Of a stretch of DNA of 64,000 bases, positions 46,061-58,279 are shown piece by piece. This DNA is from Zhengitettix transpicula (taxonomy: Eukaryota > Arthropoda > Insecta > Orthoptera > Tetrigidae). The stretch covers positions 108,502,238 through 108,566,237 of the forward strand of contig CM073593.1 of assembly GCA_037074705.1 (NCBI GenBank). The letters are read 5' to 3'. The position numbers were made by a program, and so were the translations under genes. Below the pieces are notes generated by a model. It saw only the letters and a program-made list of their open reading frames with translations. It made no database searches and was not told where the DNA came from. Position 1 is the stretch's first letter; each line of letters begins with the position of its first letter.

Positions 46061-46499
46061 AAATCCTCTTAGGCCAGTGTTGGACAAGCCCGAGAAGGGC
46101 GGATTTACTGCTCAATTCTCTCTCTCTCACCCCCCCCCCCCCGACACACACACACGCCCGTGTCCCGTAAGAGTCTGACGAGATCTGCGGAGGATTTACG
46201 TCCATTTTTTTTTTCAAAGTCCTTTGAAGTGGATAAACACTTGCAACACCGCAGGAAGATTTGATTCTTTTACAAGCAAAGGTCCCAGATACAGACGATA
46301 TAAACTACGGTTGTAGAAAAAAACGGTTCACTTAGAAAACGTCCAAAATACTAAACCCTTCCCGTCAAGGAACTTCATCAGATGAACAAAAGTGTGAAGA
46401 CAAGAAGGTAAAAATTACGATCCTTAAACATCTTCAATGACATTTTCAATTAGCTTTGTCTCAGCAGGACCAGTCTTCAATCTGTGCGCGCAACCGTCC

Positions 46500-46799
46500 T
46501 ATAAAGGCCAAACGTGTCACGTCCGAAACGTTACCCTAAGCCCGCTCGACGGTCAAAAACCGCTTAACCTGAAACAATCGTGTGTTTAAGACAAATCAAC
46601 TCAAAGTAACGAATGACGTTTCAGCTCAATTTTTAGTGGAAGTTTCATCAGCGTGGTGACTTTTACTTAATTTGCTTCTAATTACCCGGATTAAACGCTG
46701 GAATAAATACAGGGCGAACGGGAACCGAAAAATTTGCGCTTTACTGATCGTAGAAGTTCCCGTAAAAGGACCGGTTACTCGACACGTTTGGCCTTTATA
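46500..46799. mobile_element. 300-bp MITE-like segment with perfect 19-bp terminal inverted repeats
   Basis: 'tataaaggccaaacgtgtc' (46500-46518) is exactly the reverse complement of 46781-46799. The interior holds a ribozyme-like motif (46616-46652, minus, CTGATGA core). No target-site duplication is visible. Confidence 0.65.
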
Positions 46800-47103
46800 T
46801 AATCAATTTTAATGCATCGTGGGGGAGGGCGGGTTTAGTTCCCAAATACTCGGTTCGGACAATAATTAAAATGGGCTTCACTCTACATTTATAAATGGCA
46901 CCAGTCTTGTCTTCTCTTCTCGACTCCATGCCATGTTATCATGATGCAGTCCGTGGCGCACAGGAGTCGCACAGTTAACTGGAGACAGTAGAACAACACC
47001 GCTATTTTGACCGGAAACGCTTGCTTTACCTCATTGGTTGACTAGAATTGACTAGAGCGGCCTTCTAATTTAAAACAGTCTATGATTTTCTCTGCGCTGT
47101 TTG

Positions 47104-47850
47104 CTAATTAAACATTAATTTCAACCCTAGACCTAACAGTAGAGAAAATTCCGGGGCTGAAACACTCCTGAGTCTCTCCTGTGTGTACAACACCCCACCC
47201 CCACCCCCTCCGGTAGTCTCTTCCATGGGCTCCTTTATGGTTTGTTTCAAGCTCACTGGAGTCTCTGCGCAGGACAACCTTGTTCTAAGGCCGAGGAATT
47301 TCTTCCAAACTTTCCTAAACTCCACTCAGTGCAGAAAAAAGGTTTTTCAACGTCGTTGGCAAAGCACTTCTAAACCAGAAGAACGGCGAGAGCGTGAGGG
47401 TCATCGTAGTATGGGTCTCTCCCCTTTAAGATAATAGGAAGTGATTCTAGCACGTACCCAAGGACTACCTTTTCTGGCAGAGTGTCCCGAAGACTGGAAC
47501 ATTTTCCGGGTACAAGACCCACTAAAGATGCTGAAAGAAGCCGTCAATTGACCACACACTGATCCAAAAGTTGCAGACGTGGCGATTTTCTGCTCAGCCG
47601 AGTAAGATGATTGTAAAAATCCGGTGGTAAAGGGAGGTAATTATGATGATCAAGTGCGTTTTGAGGAATTTTATACCGGCTTTGTTCGCCCTCTAACCCT
47701 GAAGCGTCCAGAAGTACTGCAGAATGTAAGAGAAGACTCGTATTGTTTCACTCTCCAGAGTTTTGGCTCCGGGCAAAATCGTAATTTATTGGAGAAAAGC
47801 CCAAACAAAAATACTGGAACGTCCGCAAAAGAACAAGGAGACTGATTTAG
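47104..47850. other. Low-copy region with unassigned short frames
   Basis: Plus frames at 47183-47434 and 47624-47845 have mixed composition but match nothing I know. 'ctcccctttaagataatagg' near 47418 is a faint RP echo. Confidence 0.2.
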
Positions 47851-47946
47851 AGACAGAGGGCTTCTTATTCTCCTTCTACTACTGCGGTTCGTTGAGAGAG
47901 AGAGAGAGAGAAAGAGCGTTGGTGTTGTGAGGTTTGAGGATTAGCG

Positions 47947-47948
<2 letters not shown>

Positions 47949-47986
<38 letters not shown>

Positions 47987-47993
47987 TGTGTGT
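47949..47993. repeat. CT/GT compound microsatellite
   Basis: (CT)n followed by (GT)n; a GA tract is at 47895-47910. Confidence 0.95.
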
Positions 47994-48536
47994 ATTGACT
48001 TGCGTCGGCCATTACTGCGACGAAGGGCGTCGTCGTCGTCGTCGGATGCAAAGGAGAACTCGCATAACCCACTTACACAACCTCCATTAGCCCAGCCGAC
48101 GCAGGGATGCCAACACAACAGACCGTAACCTAAAATAGCGCACCAGTGAGTTTCCGACCACACACATTAATTAATGTTCTGACTTTCAAGTTAACTTCGT
48201 ATCTCTACTCAAACACCTGTTTGGCAGCAGGTAGATTGTTACCAACAACCCCTCAATGGATCTGTTTGAATGAGAGTGAAAAGAAAATGAGTAAGAGGAA
48301 GGATGGAATGCGACGCCCTTGAAGGAGGCCAAAGATCTCCCTCTTCTACTATGCGCGCCAGGGAAAGAAGACGGTGTCCTCTCGCAGGTGATACGTTTGC
48401 GGACAGGCTATGTATCGAAAAACCAAAATCCTTTAACACGGAATTAATGGTAAAACTGGCAAAACGTATTTGTTATACGCATTTCAGAGAAACTTAACAT
48501 TTTTAAAATATTGTGTTCTTGAAAAGAATGAAAATA

Positions 48537-48820
48537 AATGCTGCGTCCCCACAGCAAACTCCTCTCCCGCTATCGGAAGGGCGTGGGACAAGTACCCAAT
48601 GCCCGACCTACCTGATGCAGGTTTTTCTAGGGTTCTCCCTGCATTTCTTTAGGCGAATGCCGGGTAGGATCCTTACACCACAGCCCGGGGCCCGTAGTTA
48701 ACCCTTGGCTACCTTCCTCTACCCTTCCGCATCCCCCCTTTCAAATCCCTTCCTATGCTATTAAAGGGGAGTTGCCACCATGTGGATTACCCTCATGTAG
48801 CCTGTTGCCCTAAAAAAAAA
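48537..48820 (+). mobile_element. RP retroposon, 5'-truncated
   Basis: Starts at 'aatgctgcgtccccacagc' and ends with 'gcctgttgccct' plus an A-run. Confidence 0.85.
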
Positions 48821-48923
48821 GAATCGTATCAAAGGAATTTTGGGATCATTAAATTTTTATAAAGCTGAGGGAGCAAAATATACAAGGGTTTTGAAACGTT
48901 TTCATTATTAATTTCAGGAGATT

Positions 48924-49218
48924 TATTTTTTAGAGTACCACGCTACCTGAGGGTAATCCGCGTGGTGGCAACTCCCCTTTAATAGCATAGGAAAAGGATT
49001 GAAATGGGGGATGCGGAAGGGTAACCAAGGGTCAACTAGGGCTCGCGGTCCGTAGTTTAAGGATCCTACCCGGGGCAATTCGTCAAAAGGGGATGCAGGG
49101 AAAACCCTAGAAAAGTCTGCCTTCTCTGGAGAGGCGGGAGAGGGGTTTTCTGTGGGGACGCAGTATTTACCTTCTCCGTGCCTTGACCAGTTTAGGAGGC
49201 AGCTGACCGACTGTACAA
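48924..49218 (-). mobile_element. RP retroposon, diverged, with internal deletions
   Basis: From 'tttttagagtaccacgctac' to 'aggcagctgaccgactgt'. The 'ggtcgggcattgggtact' segment is missing. Confidence 0.8.
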
Positions 49219-49648
49219 CTCAGACACTGTCTATGATGACGTCACGGACAGACGACGGGTATCATGTTAGGATCTAAAAGTCTTACCTATCGGTTTACTT
49301 GGGCATTTACACAGTTATACTGTTGGGGAAAATAAACTAGTCTTTAACCCTCCAAAAATTAATTATTTGTAACATTTGGAGAAATAATCGGGTCGTAATG
49401 TTCTAAGTGAATTTGTAATATTAAGGGGGGGGGGGGGTTTCCGTGGTCTCATTACTGTCCTTCTGGTTAACTGAGACACACATGAAAGGGCTGCACGGTT
49501 TCACTAATTAACAATATACGTTGCCGTCGTCAGAGATGAGTAATTGCCCCCATGGCTTCTTGTTCGGTGATTTATTAGTGTCCTCGAAGCCCGCTCACTG
49601 TGACTGACAGCGAGAGCACGAAACTTTACCCACGCATGCGCAAAGAAA

Positions 49649-49729
49649 CAAACTCCTCTCTCGCCATCCAGGGAAGGGCATGGGACAAGTACCCAATCCC
49701 CGAACTACCTGATGCAGGTTTTTCTAGGG
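49649..49729 (+). mobile_element. RP retroposon internal fragment
   Basis: Only 'aaactcctctctcgccatcc' to 'tttttctaggga' remains; no 3' end. Confidence 0.8.
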
Positions 49730-49773
49730 AAACTAGTTCCGTAGTAACCCATCTTCTTCTAATAAATAAAACA

Positions 49774-49801
49774 GTGTGTGTGTGTGTGTGTGTGTGTGTG
49801 C
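49774..49801. repeat. GT microsatellite
   Basis: Uninterrupted (GT)n. Confidence 0.95.
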
Positions 49802-50240
49802 TTCTTATACAAATCTACACCCGTGGATCAACATTCACCAATTTTAAAAACACGTGCTTCCTGCGACCAGGAAACAAACACTGTCGGGGTGAGACACGTC
49901 TACCACCCCCCACAGGGACGGGGAAGGAAATTTTGAAACATTCAAACGCGGTCGATATTTGCGGTGAATAAATATTATTCAGGGTTAATTAGATTGGCAA
50001 CATTTCTACCAATGTTGTTAGTGTATAATTTCAACCCCTATCGAGCTTGGGAGGGGAGCACGGTTTACGGGTAGGGGGGGAGGGGGAGAACAGTGTTGCA
50101 TAAAAATAACGCAAAAGCCACCGAGATTCGAGTCTAATCGAGGTAGGGGATTGTTATCTATATATGACAACCCGGGCAACGCCGAGACACCCAGCTAGTA
50201 ATTACAAATAAAGTTAATATTCTACAACAAACCTGATGCA

Positions 50241-50329
50241 GTTTACAAATATTAAATATACTGATTGCCTGTTACATAGGCCGAACAAAAAGATGGAAAA
50301 ACGCCTCTAAAAATTTAAAAAAAAATTAA
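50241..50329 (+). pseudogene. PLE GIY-YIG endonuclease remnant
   Basis: One frame (from 50261) reads L-I-A-C-Y-I-G-R-T-K-R-W-K-N-A-S-K-N-L to a stop at 50327. Just upstream, in other frames, are V-Y-K and K-Y-T-D-C, the usual PLE lead-in, so two small indels separate the parts. It is dead. Confidence 0.5.
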
Positions 50330-52828
50330 ATAGGTCAATGTTGCGTCCAAACACTTGCAATTATAGATGAAGATACTTCACCCTAGAATGCCGAGTGAGA
50401 CGTTGCCACATCCGCTACCACCACAACAGCTTTAAACGTCAAAAAAAATCTGATACTCAATAATTTTAAACAAAAGTTCTGATGCATTTTTAATTTATTA
50501 TTTTAATACACTTTAGTAACACCAGTCTAAAATAATAATGTTAAATCATCATAATATTATTAAGACAACAATACAACATTGATTCGGTCACATTTCATTG
50601 TCAACTATGAGTTTTGTTCGTTTCGGTTTTAACTGGCAACATGTCAGGGATCTTGACTCGTTGCAGTATTTATATACAAAATTATTAGTAATATTAAATT
50701 AATTCAATGTTCTTTTTTTAAAAAAAAACTGTATGTTATTAATTTCTAAATGGTATATTAAAAAATATCCAATCTGAAGAGGTCGAAACGTCGTAAAAAT
50801 CAATAAAACATGATAATTTCCAGACTCAAGGCTAGTATATTTAAACATTTATTTTACTATATATGGTGAGATATTTTCATGGTTATTAATAACCTACGTT
50901 GTTGTTTTGACGTGATTAAACTTTTCTTATATTAGGGTCTTATATATAAAAATTATCTGGTCGATTATTATCCTTCGATTTACGTGATTCTTCCAGTATA
51001 TTATTTTCCACCTTGCTTATTTTTTTCTATCACACTTTAACATTTTTCTACAGCGCCAGATTACAAGTTTATATTTTTTGAGGGGGGGGCGGACTTTACA
51101 ATAATTACAGGAATTTTTTATTTTCAATTTATCCATCAGACCCGCAGAAAATAGTTTTGGAAACCACTCTGTAAATTTTAATTCACAGTCGGTGTTAATT
51201 AAATAAATATGTCTTTTAAATTTAAGTATTAAGTTCTGTGGCCGATCAAGTCGGTATTATATGTGAATTCATCCCTTATATTTTTTGGGACCGATTAATT
51301 CAAGTATTTCGACATTTATGAAAGAAAACTCGGAATTAAAAGCGATTAAACTGATTTAATACAAAATTCAAGGAACTGAGAAACATCCATGGAAATATCA
51401 AACGAATTCAAATTATGTACGTTCCACTGTATTTTTTTTGAAAAATCCATGAAATCGAAATATTTTATATTTTTTCTTCGTCTGTCGTGAATCGACCCAA
51501 AAATATTGAAAACTTTGGGCCGTAAATCGATTTTAATTTTTTGCGCCCCGTAAACCTCATCTTTATTATACTTTCCTCAGTCACGTCGTGCGTTGTACTA
51601 GTTTAACAACCCTGTGTGAACGGTTAACACATCATCTGGTGCCCGTATATGAGAGTACTTTTACCCGAAAACCCTCTCCAGGTGCAGAGATCAAGGACCG
51701 ATGTTTAATTACGCCTGCCAAACACTAAGCCGTCTCACCCGCACAACTAGAGAGTATAATGGGAGGCCTAACAATCAGGCGCTCCTCAATGGCGAGAAGT
51801 TATCCTGCAATTATCGCTTTAGACAAGATAGACGCGGCGTCTAACTCGTTCATTATTAATATGCGACACGCGTCTATGCTTCGGTAGTGTAAATAGGTAC
51901 GTAAAATACAACACTTGAGAGAAACAACAAGGATGAAACTAATCTGAGAAGTGAGGGAAGAATAACTTCTAAGATGATACGGGGTTTATAATTTCATGAA
52001 AATTGAGGTAATTAAACTACGGCGAATATAAACGCGTAGCAAAATCTCCATAATTGAAGGTTCAGCAATTTAATAACAACGTAATTACATAGATACAGTG
52101 GGTTTAGTGAGTTTTTGTTGTCGTAAAAAAAATATTAATTAGCAATGAAATAAATTTCAGAGTTTTGTTTGTAAACGCTGGCGCCAAGTGATCGTGATTT
52201 ATTGGTGTTTCATTGAACTGTAATAATAATAATGACGCATCTGTGATTACTTGACAAAACAATTCGTGTATAACGAACCATTTATTTTTTTCTACATGGC
52301 TGAACGATTTTTTTGTAGGAAAAAATTGGGAGTTTAATAAACGTTTCTTTGTTTACGTGTGTGTCTACTGGAATTTTAACAGTTATCTGAGTGTTGGGAA
52401 AAGCGGATAAATCACGCTACTGTGAAAAGCAGGGAATCCTTTGTAATGGGAAGTCACAATAAAATCCAAAGAAATGACTTATACATCACAAGTACGGTCA
52501 CTTAATTGAAGGTTGCAGCAGCTTGCTGATGATCTGTATAGGGGAAAAATCAGACATAATCGTTATAAAGGGACCGCGAAATTAGAAAGGACCTGGAGAG
52601 GAGGAACCGCTACAGACAAACAGGCAAAGAACTTTCTTTAAACCTCATGCAGTTCCAAAAAACGTTGCTGGGAAATTCCTGATTCGAATGAAAGAACCTA
52701 CGAGAGGACTTGTCACATTTCCAAAAATAACAGCCAAGCCGGAAAAATCGGATGTTGGCAATAATGATGAAGAAAAACCCGCCTATAGTTTAAATTACAC
52801 GGTCTCGAGGCAGAAAATTAAATAAATG
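50330..52828. other. Unique non-coding stretch, no gene seen
   Basis: AT-rich except 51560-51850, which is unique and GC-richer with the palindrome gacgcggcgtc near 51829. A collapsed ribozyme-like motif (TGAAGAGGTCGAAACG, no loop) is at about 50776-50793. Confidence 0.35.
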
Positions 52829-52858
52829 ACGTTTCGGACTCTTTTAGGAGTTCTTCAT
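52829..52858 (-). ncRNA. Hammerhead-like motif (stem ACTC/GAGT)
   Basis: Minus strand: TGAAGA, ACTC, CTAAAA, GAGT, CC, GAAACG. Confidence 0.35.
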
Positions 52859-53571
52859 ATCTAATAAATAGGACGAAACGCCGATTGTTTAATGTTTTCA
52901 TTAATAAAAATAATATTCTTTTTTATCAATACCCTGAAGTTTTTAACTTTACGTATAATTAAATTTAAAAATATTATAAATTGAAAAGAAAAGTTTCTTC
53001 GAAATTGTTCCACGACTAATCTTATTCTGGATCAGCTTCCATTTTATAATTTGTTTTTATTTATTTAGCACAATTTCACTTAATGTACCCGGAGAAAACA
53101 CCGCAGGTTGAGACTGGGACGAAGTTGTCCAGCCTCTGGATGGTTCCAGCCAACAACCATCCCTTAGAAACGTTCTAGTTCGTGATTTAATTAACCCAAC
53201 ACGCTAGTTTCTGAACAAGGGTCTGTGCACCCCTGAGCAGGAATCTTACCTGGGACAGGTTGAGACCGTTATTCCCCGTCTTTCCTTGCTGCCTCGTCTT
53301 CGTTATTTGTCGTTGTTGTATCGACAGTTTCGTCCCGTTCTACCTTTGCTGCACTTGTCTTGTACAGAGTCGTACTTTACTCACAGATGACGATAACTTC
53401 TCCCCCACTCTCCCCCCCCCCCGGCTGCTGAAATTAAATTCTGGACTGTCCGACCCCGTTGTCGTGCCTCGGGTAGCGTCACAGGACCCCTTAGTATATA
53501 TTAAAAGATCTTCCAGCCGGTATCAAAGTCTAATATTCTTCTTGAAGATGACAGATTGTTTATTTATACAG

Positions 53572-53711
53572 CCCAAGCACGTTGCTGCTCTTCAATCCGA
53601 TATGGACAAAATACTGGACTCATCTTCTGGAAATAAAATGCTTCCAAAAGCATTCCTAAGCATAAAAATGTTGAAGGTGCAAATTAAAAGTCTCCAATTG
53701 CTGGCTGTGAC
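53572..53711 (+). other. Candidate internal exon, unassigned
   Basis: This lies at the end of a 151-residue plus frame (53260-53715). It is preceded by tttatttatacag, an acceptor-like site, and followed by GTAAGG, a good donor. Across 140 nt it encodes P-K-H-V-A-A-L-Q-S-D-M-D-K-I-L-D, then K-M-L-P-K-A-F-L-S-I-K-M-L-K-V-Q, which is helical-looking and charged. No family recognised. The upstream half of the frame looks like low-complexity chance ORF. Confidence 0.2.
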
Positions 53712-54199
53712 GTAAGGACCTGTCATGGCGGTGGGTAAATTCGGAGGCCCGAAAAGCCGACGTAAAGTACTGAAGTCTTATAGAACTTTAGCGCGACCTG
53801 TTCTAGAGTAAACTGGCGGCCATCTTGCTTAAATCCGTACAGGAATCAGCTCAATCAATTACTGGATAAATGCGTTATGGAAAACAGTTTTAAAAATGGC
53901 CTAATTCGTGTGAAGAAAACTGCGCGCGCATGTCTGTGACGTCATCACAAAGACTTGCGCTTTTCGAAAATTGCCTTTATAAAGCATGAACTAATACAGA
54001 AACGTTTCGATTGACTTTACTCCACGAGTTCATAAAACTGGTTTAAAACTACCCCTGATGAGCTTAAGAATTAAAATGTTAAAAGTTTACGGGCGGATAA
54101 ACGAAATATAATTGAAAGCTTTTATTTGACGCCTGTTTATGAGATAATAGACCAACTTTTGACCATGTACAGACACTATGTTTTATTTAGAGCGTAAAA

Positions 54200-54232
54200 A
54201 CGTTTCGATACATGTTTGTATCTTCTTCAGGT
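54200..54232 (-). ncRNA. Hammerhead-like motif (stem GATAC/GTATC)
   Basis: Minus strand: CCTGAAGAA, GATAC, AAACAT, GTATC, GAAACG. A perfect 5-bp stem with both strands changed relative to GTCC/GGAC: the clearest single case of covariation. Confidence 0.5.
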
Positions 54233-54488
54233 TTTCTTTCAAAGTTTTTATAATGACAAAAACGTTGGTGTTATGTGAATTTTTGTCTCTCGGACACCCT
54301 TAACAAATAATATGATAATTGTTTTTGGTGTTGGTTATTGTTACAGTAATTTAGAAGAAAACTTGAAGAAGCTACGACGCTGTATTGAAACGTTGCTCCC
54401 GCTGTAAATAAAATAAAGTGTCTGTAAAAGTTGATTCGTGAAATGTAATAATTGTAAAATGGCGATAAGTCAGAATTTATTAATTGGA

Positions 54489-54998
54489 AGGCCTGCGAGG
54501 GCTATTCTCTCGCAGGCAGTACCTTGTAGGAGAGATACGAAGGGGCTACCTTTGGGGATGCCTTTCCTCTCCGTTTTTGAACTAAGGTTCCCACAAGCCG
54601 AGGCCTGTTCTGAGAGGTGTATGTTCCGGGGTCACAGACCTTGGGCATACGGTGAGAGTTGTCCGCTATTCCCATTGGAATAGTCGGCCAGCTGCCTCCT
54701 AAACTGGTCGAGGTACGAAGAAGGGAATGCTGCGTCCCCACAGCAAACTCCTCTCCCGCCATCCAGGGAAGGGCGTGGGACAAGTACCCTATGCCCGACC
54801 TACCTGATGCAAGTTTTTCTAGGGTTTTCACTGCATCAGTTTTAGGTGAATGCCGAGTAGGATCCTTAAACCATTGCCCGGGGGTTCCTAGTTAACCCTT
54901 GGCTACCTTCCGCACCCCCCCTTTCAAATCCTTTCCTATGTTATTAAAGGGGAGTTGCCACCATGTGGTTTAGCCTCATGTAGCCTGTAGCCCTAAAA
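54489..54998 (+). mobile_element. RP retroposon, near full length
   Basis: Begins with hairpin 'gcctgcgagggctattctct' and ends 'gtagcctgtagccct' plus an A-run. Its 78-residue sense frame (54659-54895) begins M-S-A-I-P-I-G-I-V, like frames in the 36.5- and 60.3-kb copies. Confidence 0.9.
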
Positions 54999-55475
54999 AA
55001 GAATTGATTAATTAAAATTTACGTGTAATACTACAAAACGTTTTGTACGCATTAACAGTGACGTCTTCATATAATTAACAAAATACAAATTTCAGGGTCA
55101 GTTGAAACAGAAAAAAAAATAATTGACAAAAATTCAGAGCCGTATTTTTCAGTTTTACTTGTAAAAAATACAAAAGTTTGTATGTTGGCAGCGATTCAAT
55201 TTCATACACAGATTTTCAATTAAATCAACTGTCGTATGAACCAATCATTGATTTTGATTTAAAAAAGAAGCACAATTATTTGGACTTCATTTGACAAAAG
55301 ACGGTATTAAATTTATCGTGACAACTGGTCAATGATTCCTAATTAAGCTTTACTGTCAATCAAAATTATGTTAATCATAATTAAGATAATTGAAGAAAAT
55401 ATTAAGAGGATAAGTGACGTCATAAATTTGATTTTGATTCCGATTTTTTTTTGCTATTTTCTGACGTGACTGATG

Positions 55476-55485
<10 letters not shown>

Positions 55486-55537
<52 letters not shown>
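55486..55537. repeat. AT microsatellite
   Basis: About 52 bp of AT. Confidence 0.95.
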
Positions 55538-55538
<1 letters not shown>

Positions 55539-55807
55539 GCTTTCCGTTTCTCTGACTCTACATTTTATGGTGTTAATGAAAGCTCGTTGTTAATTAAAAT
55601 GTAATAAAGACCCCATTTTAAAAAATAATAATAATAAACAAAGAAACATAGGGTGGGAAAAAAATTGGAAACCAGACTCTATAAAGCTGTAAATCGTTTC
55701 TAAAATTAAAAAAAAGGAATTGTGTAGATTGATTAGTTTTTAACGAGTGTAGACAGGCAGAGTTTATAATTTACTGATTTCCCAGTTCGTCATCGCAGTG
55801 AGGCGCA

Positions 55808-55837
55808 GAGAGAGACAGAGAGAGAGAGAGAAAGAGA

Positions 55838-55874
<37 letters not shown>

Positions 55875-55904
55875 AGAGACAGAGAGAGAGACAGAGAGAG
55901 AGAC

Positions 55905-55935
<31 letters not shown>

Positions 55936-55970
55936 CACAGAGAGAGAGAGAGAGAGAGAGACTGAGAGAG

Positions 55971-56003
<33 letters not shown>

Positions 56004-56012
56004 CTGAGAGAG

Positions 56013-56054
<42 letters not shown>
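55808..56054. repeat. GA microsatellite with periodic interruptions
   Basis: (GA)n broken by 'acag' and 'acacacag' at fairly regular steps. All long frames here (Ser-Leu or Arg-Glu) are artefacts. Confidence 0.97.
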
Positions 56055-56056
<2 letters not shown>

Positions 56057-56987
56057 GTCACGCGCACGCCACGGCAATTTCCAACCCTTTCACAGAACCC
56101 GTTTTAATGTACGTTTACAACAGTAATTAAATTTACCACACACAAATTGTCCTCACATGATCTACGTAGCATCGTATTTGAAATGTGTTATTCCCCCCTT
56201 TTTTTTTTTTTTTTGGAGTAACAGAAAACATTTATTCCTCAACCCTTATTCAAGAACTCAATGAAACCGTCTTTATTCCGTTTGAAAAATGGTCGTATAT
56301 ATATTTTAATAGATTGAAAATACCAAAATTACCAACTTGTCTTTATTTTTAAAAATCATCTTTTCTTCCAGAATCACGTCAGGGGCTTTCGACTTCGGAC
56401 CCTGACCTAAATAACATGAGAATTTAAAACACGGTCGTCTTTAAAAAAACCATTTTTTGCTGCCTTTCCTTGTTGTAAGCTTCAGGTGACGACGACAATT
56501 TCCACGCCTAAAATATTAAATTAACAAAAGCATAAGAATTATTTTTTATCAATTATTGTTATAAGATTTTACAATTGTGGATCAGATGTGGCAACACCGC
56601 ACTTAGAATTCTAGGGATAATATCTTCATGGAAGGTTATTTACTTTATCCCAATCAACTGTGTGATTAAGGAAGTGTGCACATGTTTGGACACACCTGAG
56701 CAATATTTTACTATTTAATACCTTTTAATTTATATTTTTTAAATTATTAAAAATGGAGCTGTTTCTCGTCTGAACGCTTCAGGTACATTTTCCGTCGGAA
56801 GCGGAAAAATTAATAACTGAAAATAGAGGCGAAAGTTTTCAACAACAACGCCGCTGCCAGCACAACAGGTCCTGGAGGGGGGGAGGGGGCTGCTGCGCTG
56901 TGACGTCACACGTGCTACTGTGGAACACAATATATGAAAGACAGCCAAATACAGACAAAAAGAAGTGATAATATAAATACCAACAAA

Positions 56988-57019
56988 ACGTTTCTGGAAA
57001 CCTTGTTTCTTTCTTCAGG
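56988..57019 (-). ncRNA. Hammerhead-like motif (stem GAAAC/GTTTC)
   Basis: Minus strand: CCTGAAGAAA, GAAAC, AAG, GTTTC, CA, GAAACG. Flanked by 'gataatataaataccaac', the arm sequence of the 35131 palindrome family. Confidence 0.45.
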
Positions 57020-57189
57020 TGCAGAAAAATATGTAAGAGCCGAGGGGGAGACACAACCAGGGGAGCCACCGGTCATCCGTCATTCTTATCGTTAATTATC
57101 AGTCAGACGCAAATTCTTCATATTATTGAAGATTAAGTTTCTCCTGAATGCGTGGAGTAATTGGTACATGTGTCACTTACGATCCCCGT

Positions 57190-57480
57190 ACATTTAAGAT
57201 GACTCTAGCAACCCCTGTGGGGTTTTTAACGTTTATGTTTATGGCGTTCAAAGTGATAATAATAAATAATTATCATTTAATTACTATTTATTGCCGGGGA
57301 AGTTGACCTTAAATAACAGTAAACCTGCCGCGATCATTGCGCATTTATATTAAAAACAAATATTACATACTACGGCTAATGTGACAGTCTTCCCATCGGC
57401 CATCTTAATAACATCGGGATTTATAGTGGCATTAATCCACATACAACGCAGTTATCTGGCCCTTATAAACAAGTACCGAA
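57190..57480. promoter_or_regulatory. Candidate cis-regulatory cluster in unique DNA
   Basis: Within 300 bp: TTTATGGC (57239), TTCAAAG (57247), a palindrome-like GATAA...TTATC pair (57256-57277), several TAAT cores, TTGACCTTAA (57304) and GGCCATCTT (57398). It is not repeated in the window. Motif-based inference only. Confidence 0.2.
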
Positions 57481-58279
57481 AATACCCATATGTTACTTTT
57501 ACTCGCCTCTAAAGCGTCAAGTCTTACTTGGATAAAATTTCATCCCCTGTCGCCACGAGGACAGCTCTAGAGAGGGGGCGGGGGTGCAGTGAAAGGACGT
57601 GATAACGACCAAGATTGGTATCGAATCCGGTGTTATGGTAGCCGCTGGGTTTAGTTACGGCGTTTCAGCACGGTAAAGTCAGAGGTGGGGGAGTGTGTGG
57701 AAGGTGGTGATAATAATAATTTGATGTGGACCCAGATTCGTGTCATGACTTTCTAACCCCCCCCCCCCGTCCCCCCTGTTCGTCCTGCTGCAGGCTGTTA
57801 ACCTTAACATGGGGAATTTTGATGTCGTTACGGTCGGTTTTTCTCGTTCTTGTCTGATGTAACGTGGTCCTACAGAGGGCAGTGACGTCACTGGTGGGTC
57901 CTGTCCGTCTGCGGCCTGGTCGTTAATGGTTAACTCCATTGCGATGTTAGCCGCGGTCCTCTGCCATGAATAATTTCATTACCGCGAGCCAGCGACAGTT
58001 TGGTTGCTTGCTGCGTCGAACAGCACCAATAAAAACCTCGCAAGAGTCGATACGTTCCTGGTCGACTGCGAAAAGCTTCAACTGAAGCTCACGACGTGTC
58101 GGTTTAAAACCAACTACCGGATATCTTCAAACAAATATGTATACATTAAACCGAAAACGTCTGTTATCTTTGCCTTGAAAATGGGTGCACATGAGGCCTG
58201 AAACATGTCGCAATTTATTTTTATTTTTTCAAATGTCTATTATTATCTGTTTTATTATCAAACACGCAGACGTAAACCT

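Noticed and set aside
55130..55320. Possible PLE reverse-transcriptase fragment (N-Y-L-D-F, then T-K-D-G-I-K-F after a shift)
   Set aside because: Too short and frameshifted to separate from chance.
55764..56126. Ser/Leu- and Arg/Glu-repeat ORFs
   Set aside because: They are all frames of a GA microsatellite.
2924..57019. Calling the structured motifs proven hammerhead ribozymes
   Set aside because: One extra base follows the core and no stem I or cleavage site could be identified by eye.
57612..57640. B-box-like 'ggtatcgaatccgg'
   Set aside because: No A-box or tRNA fold is visible around it.
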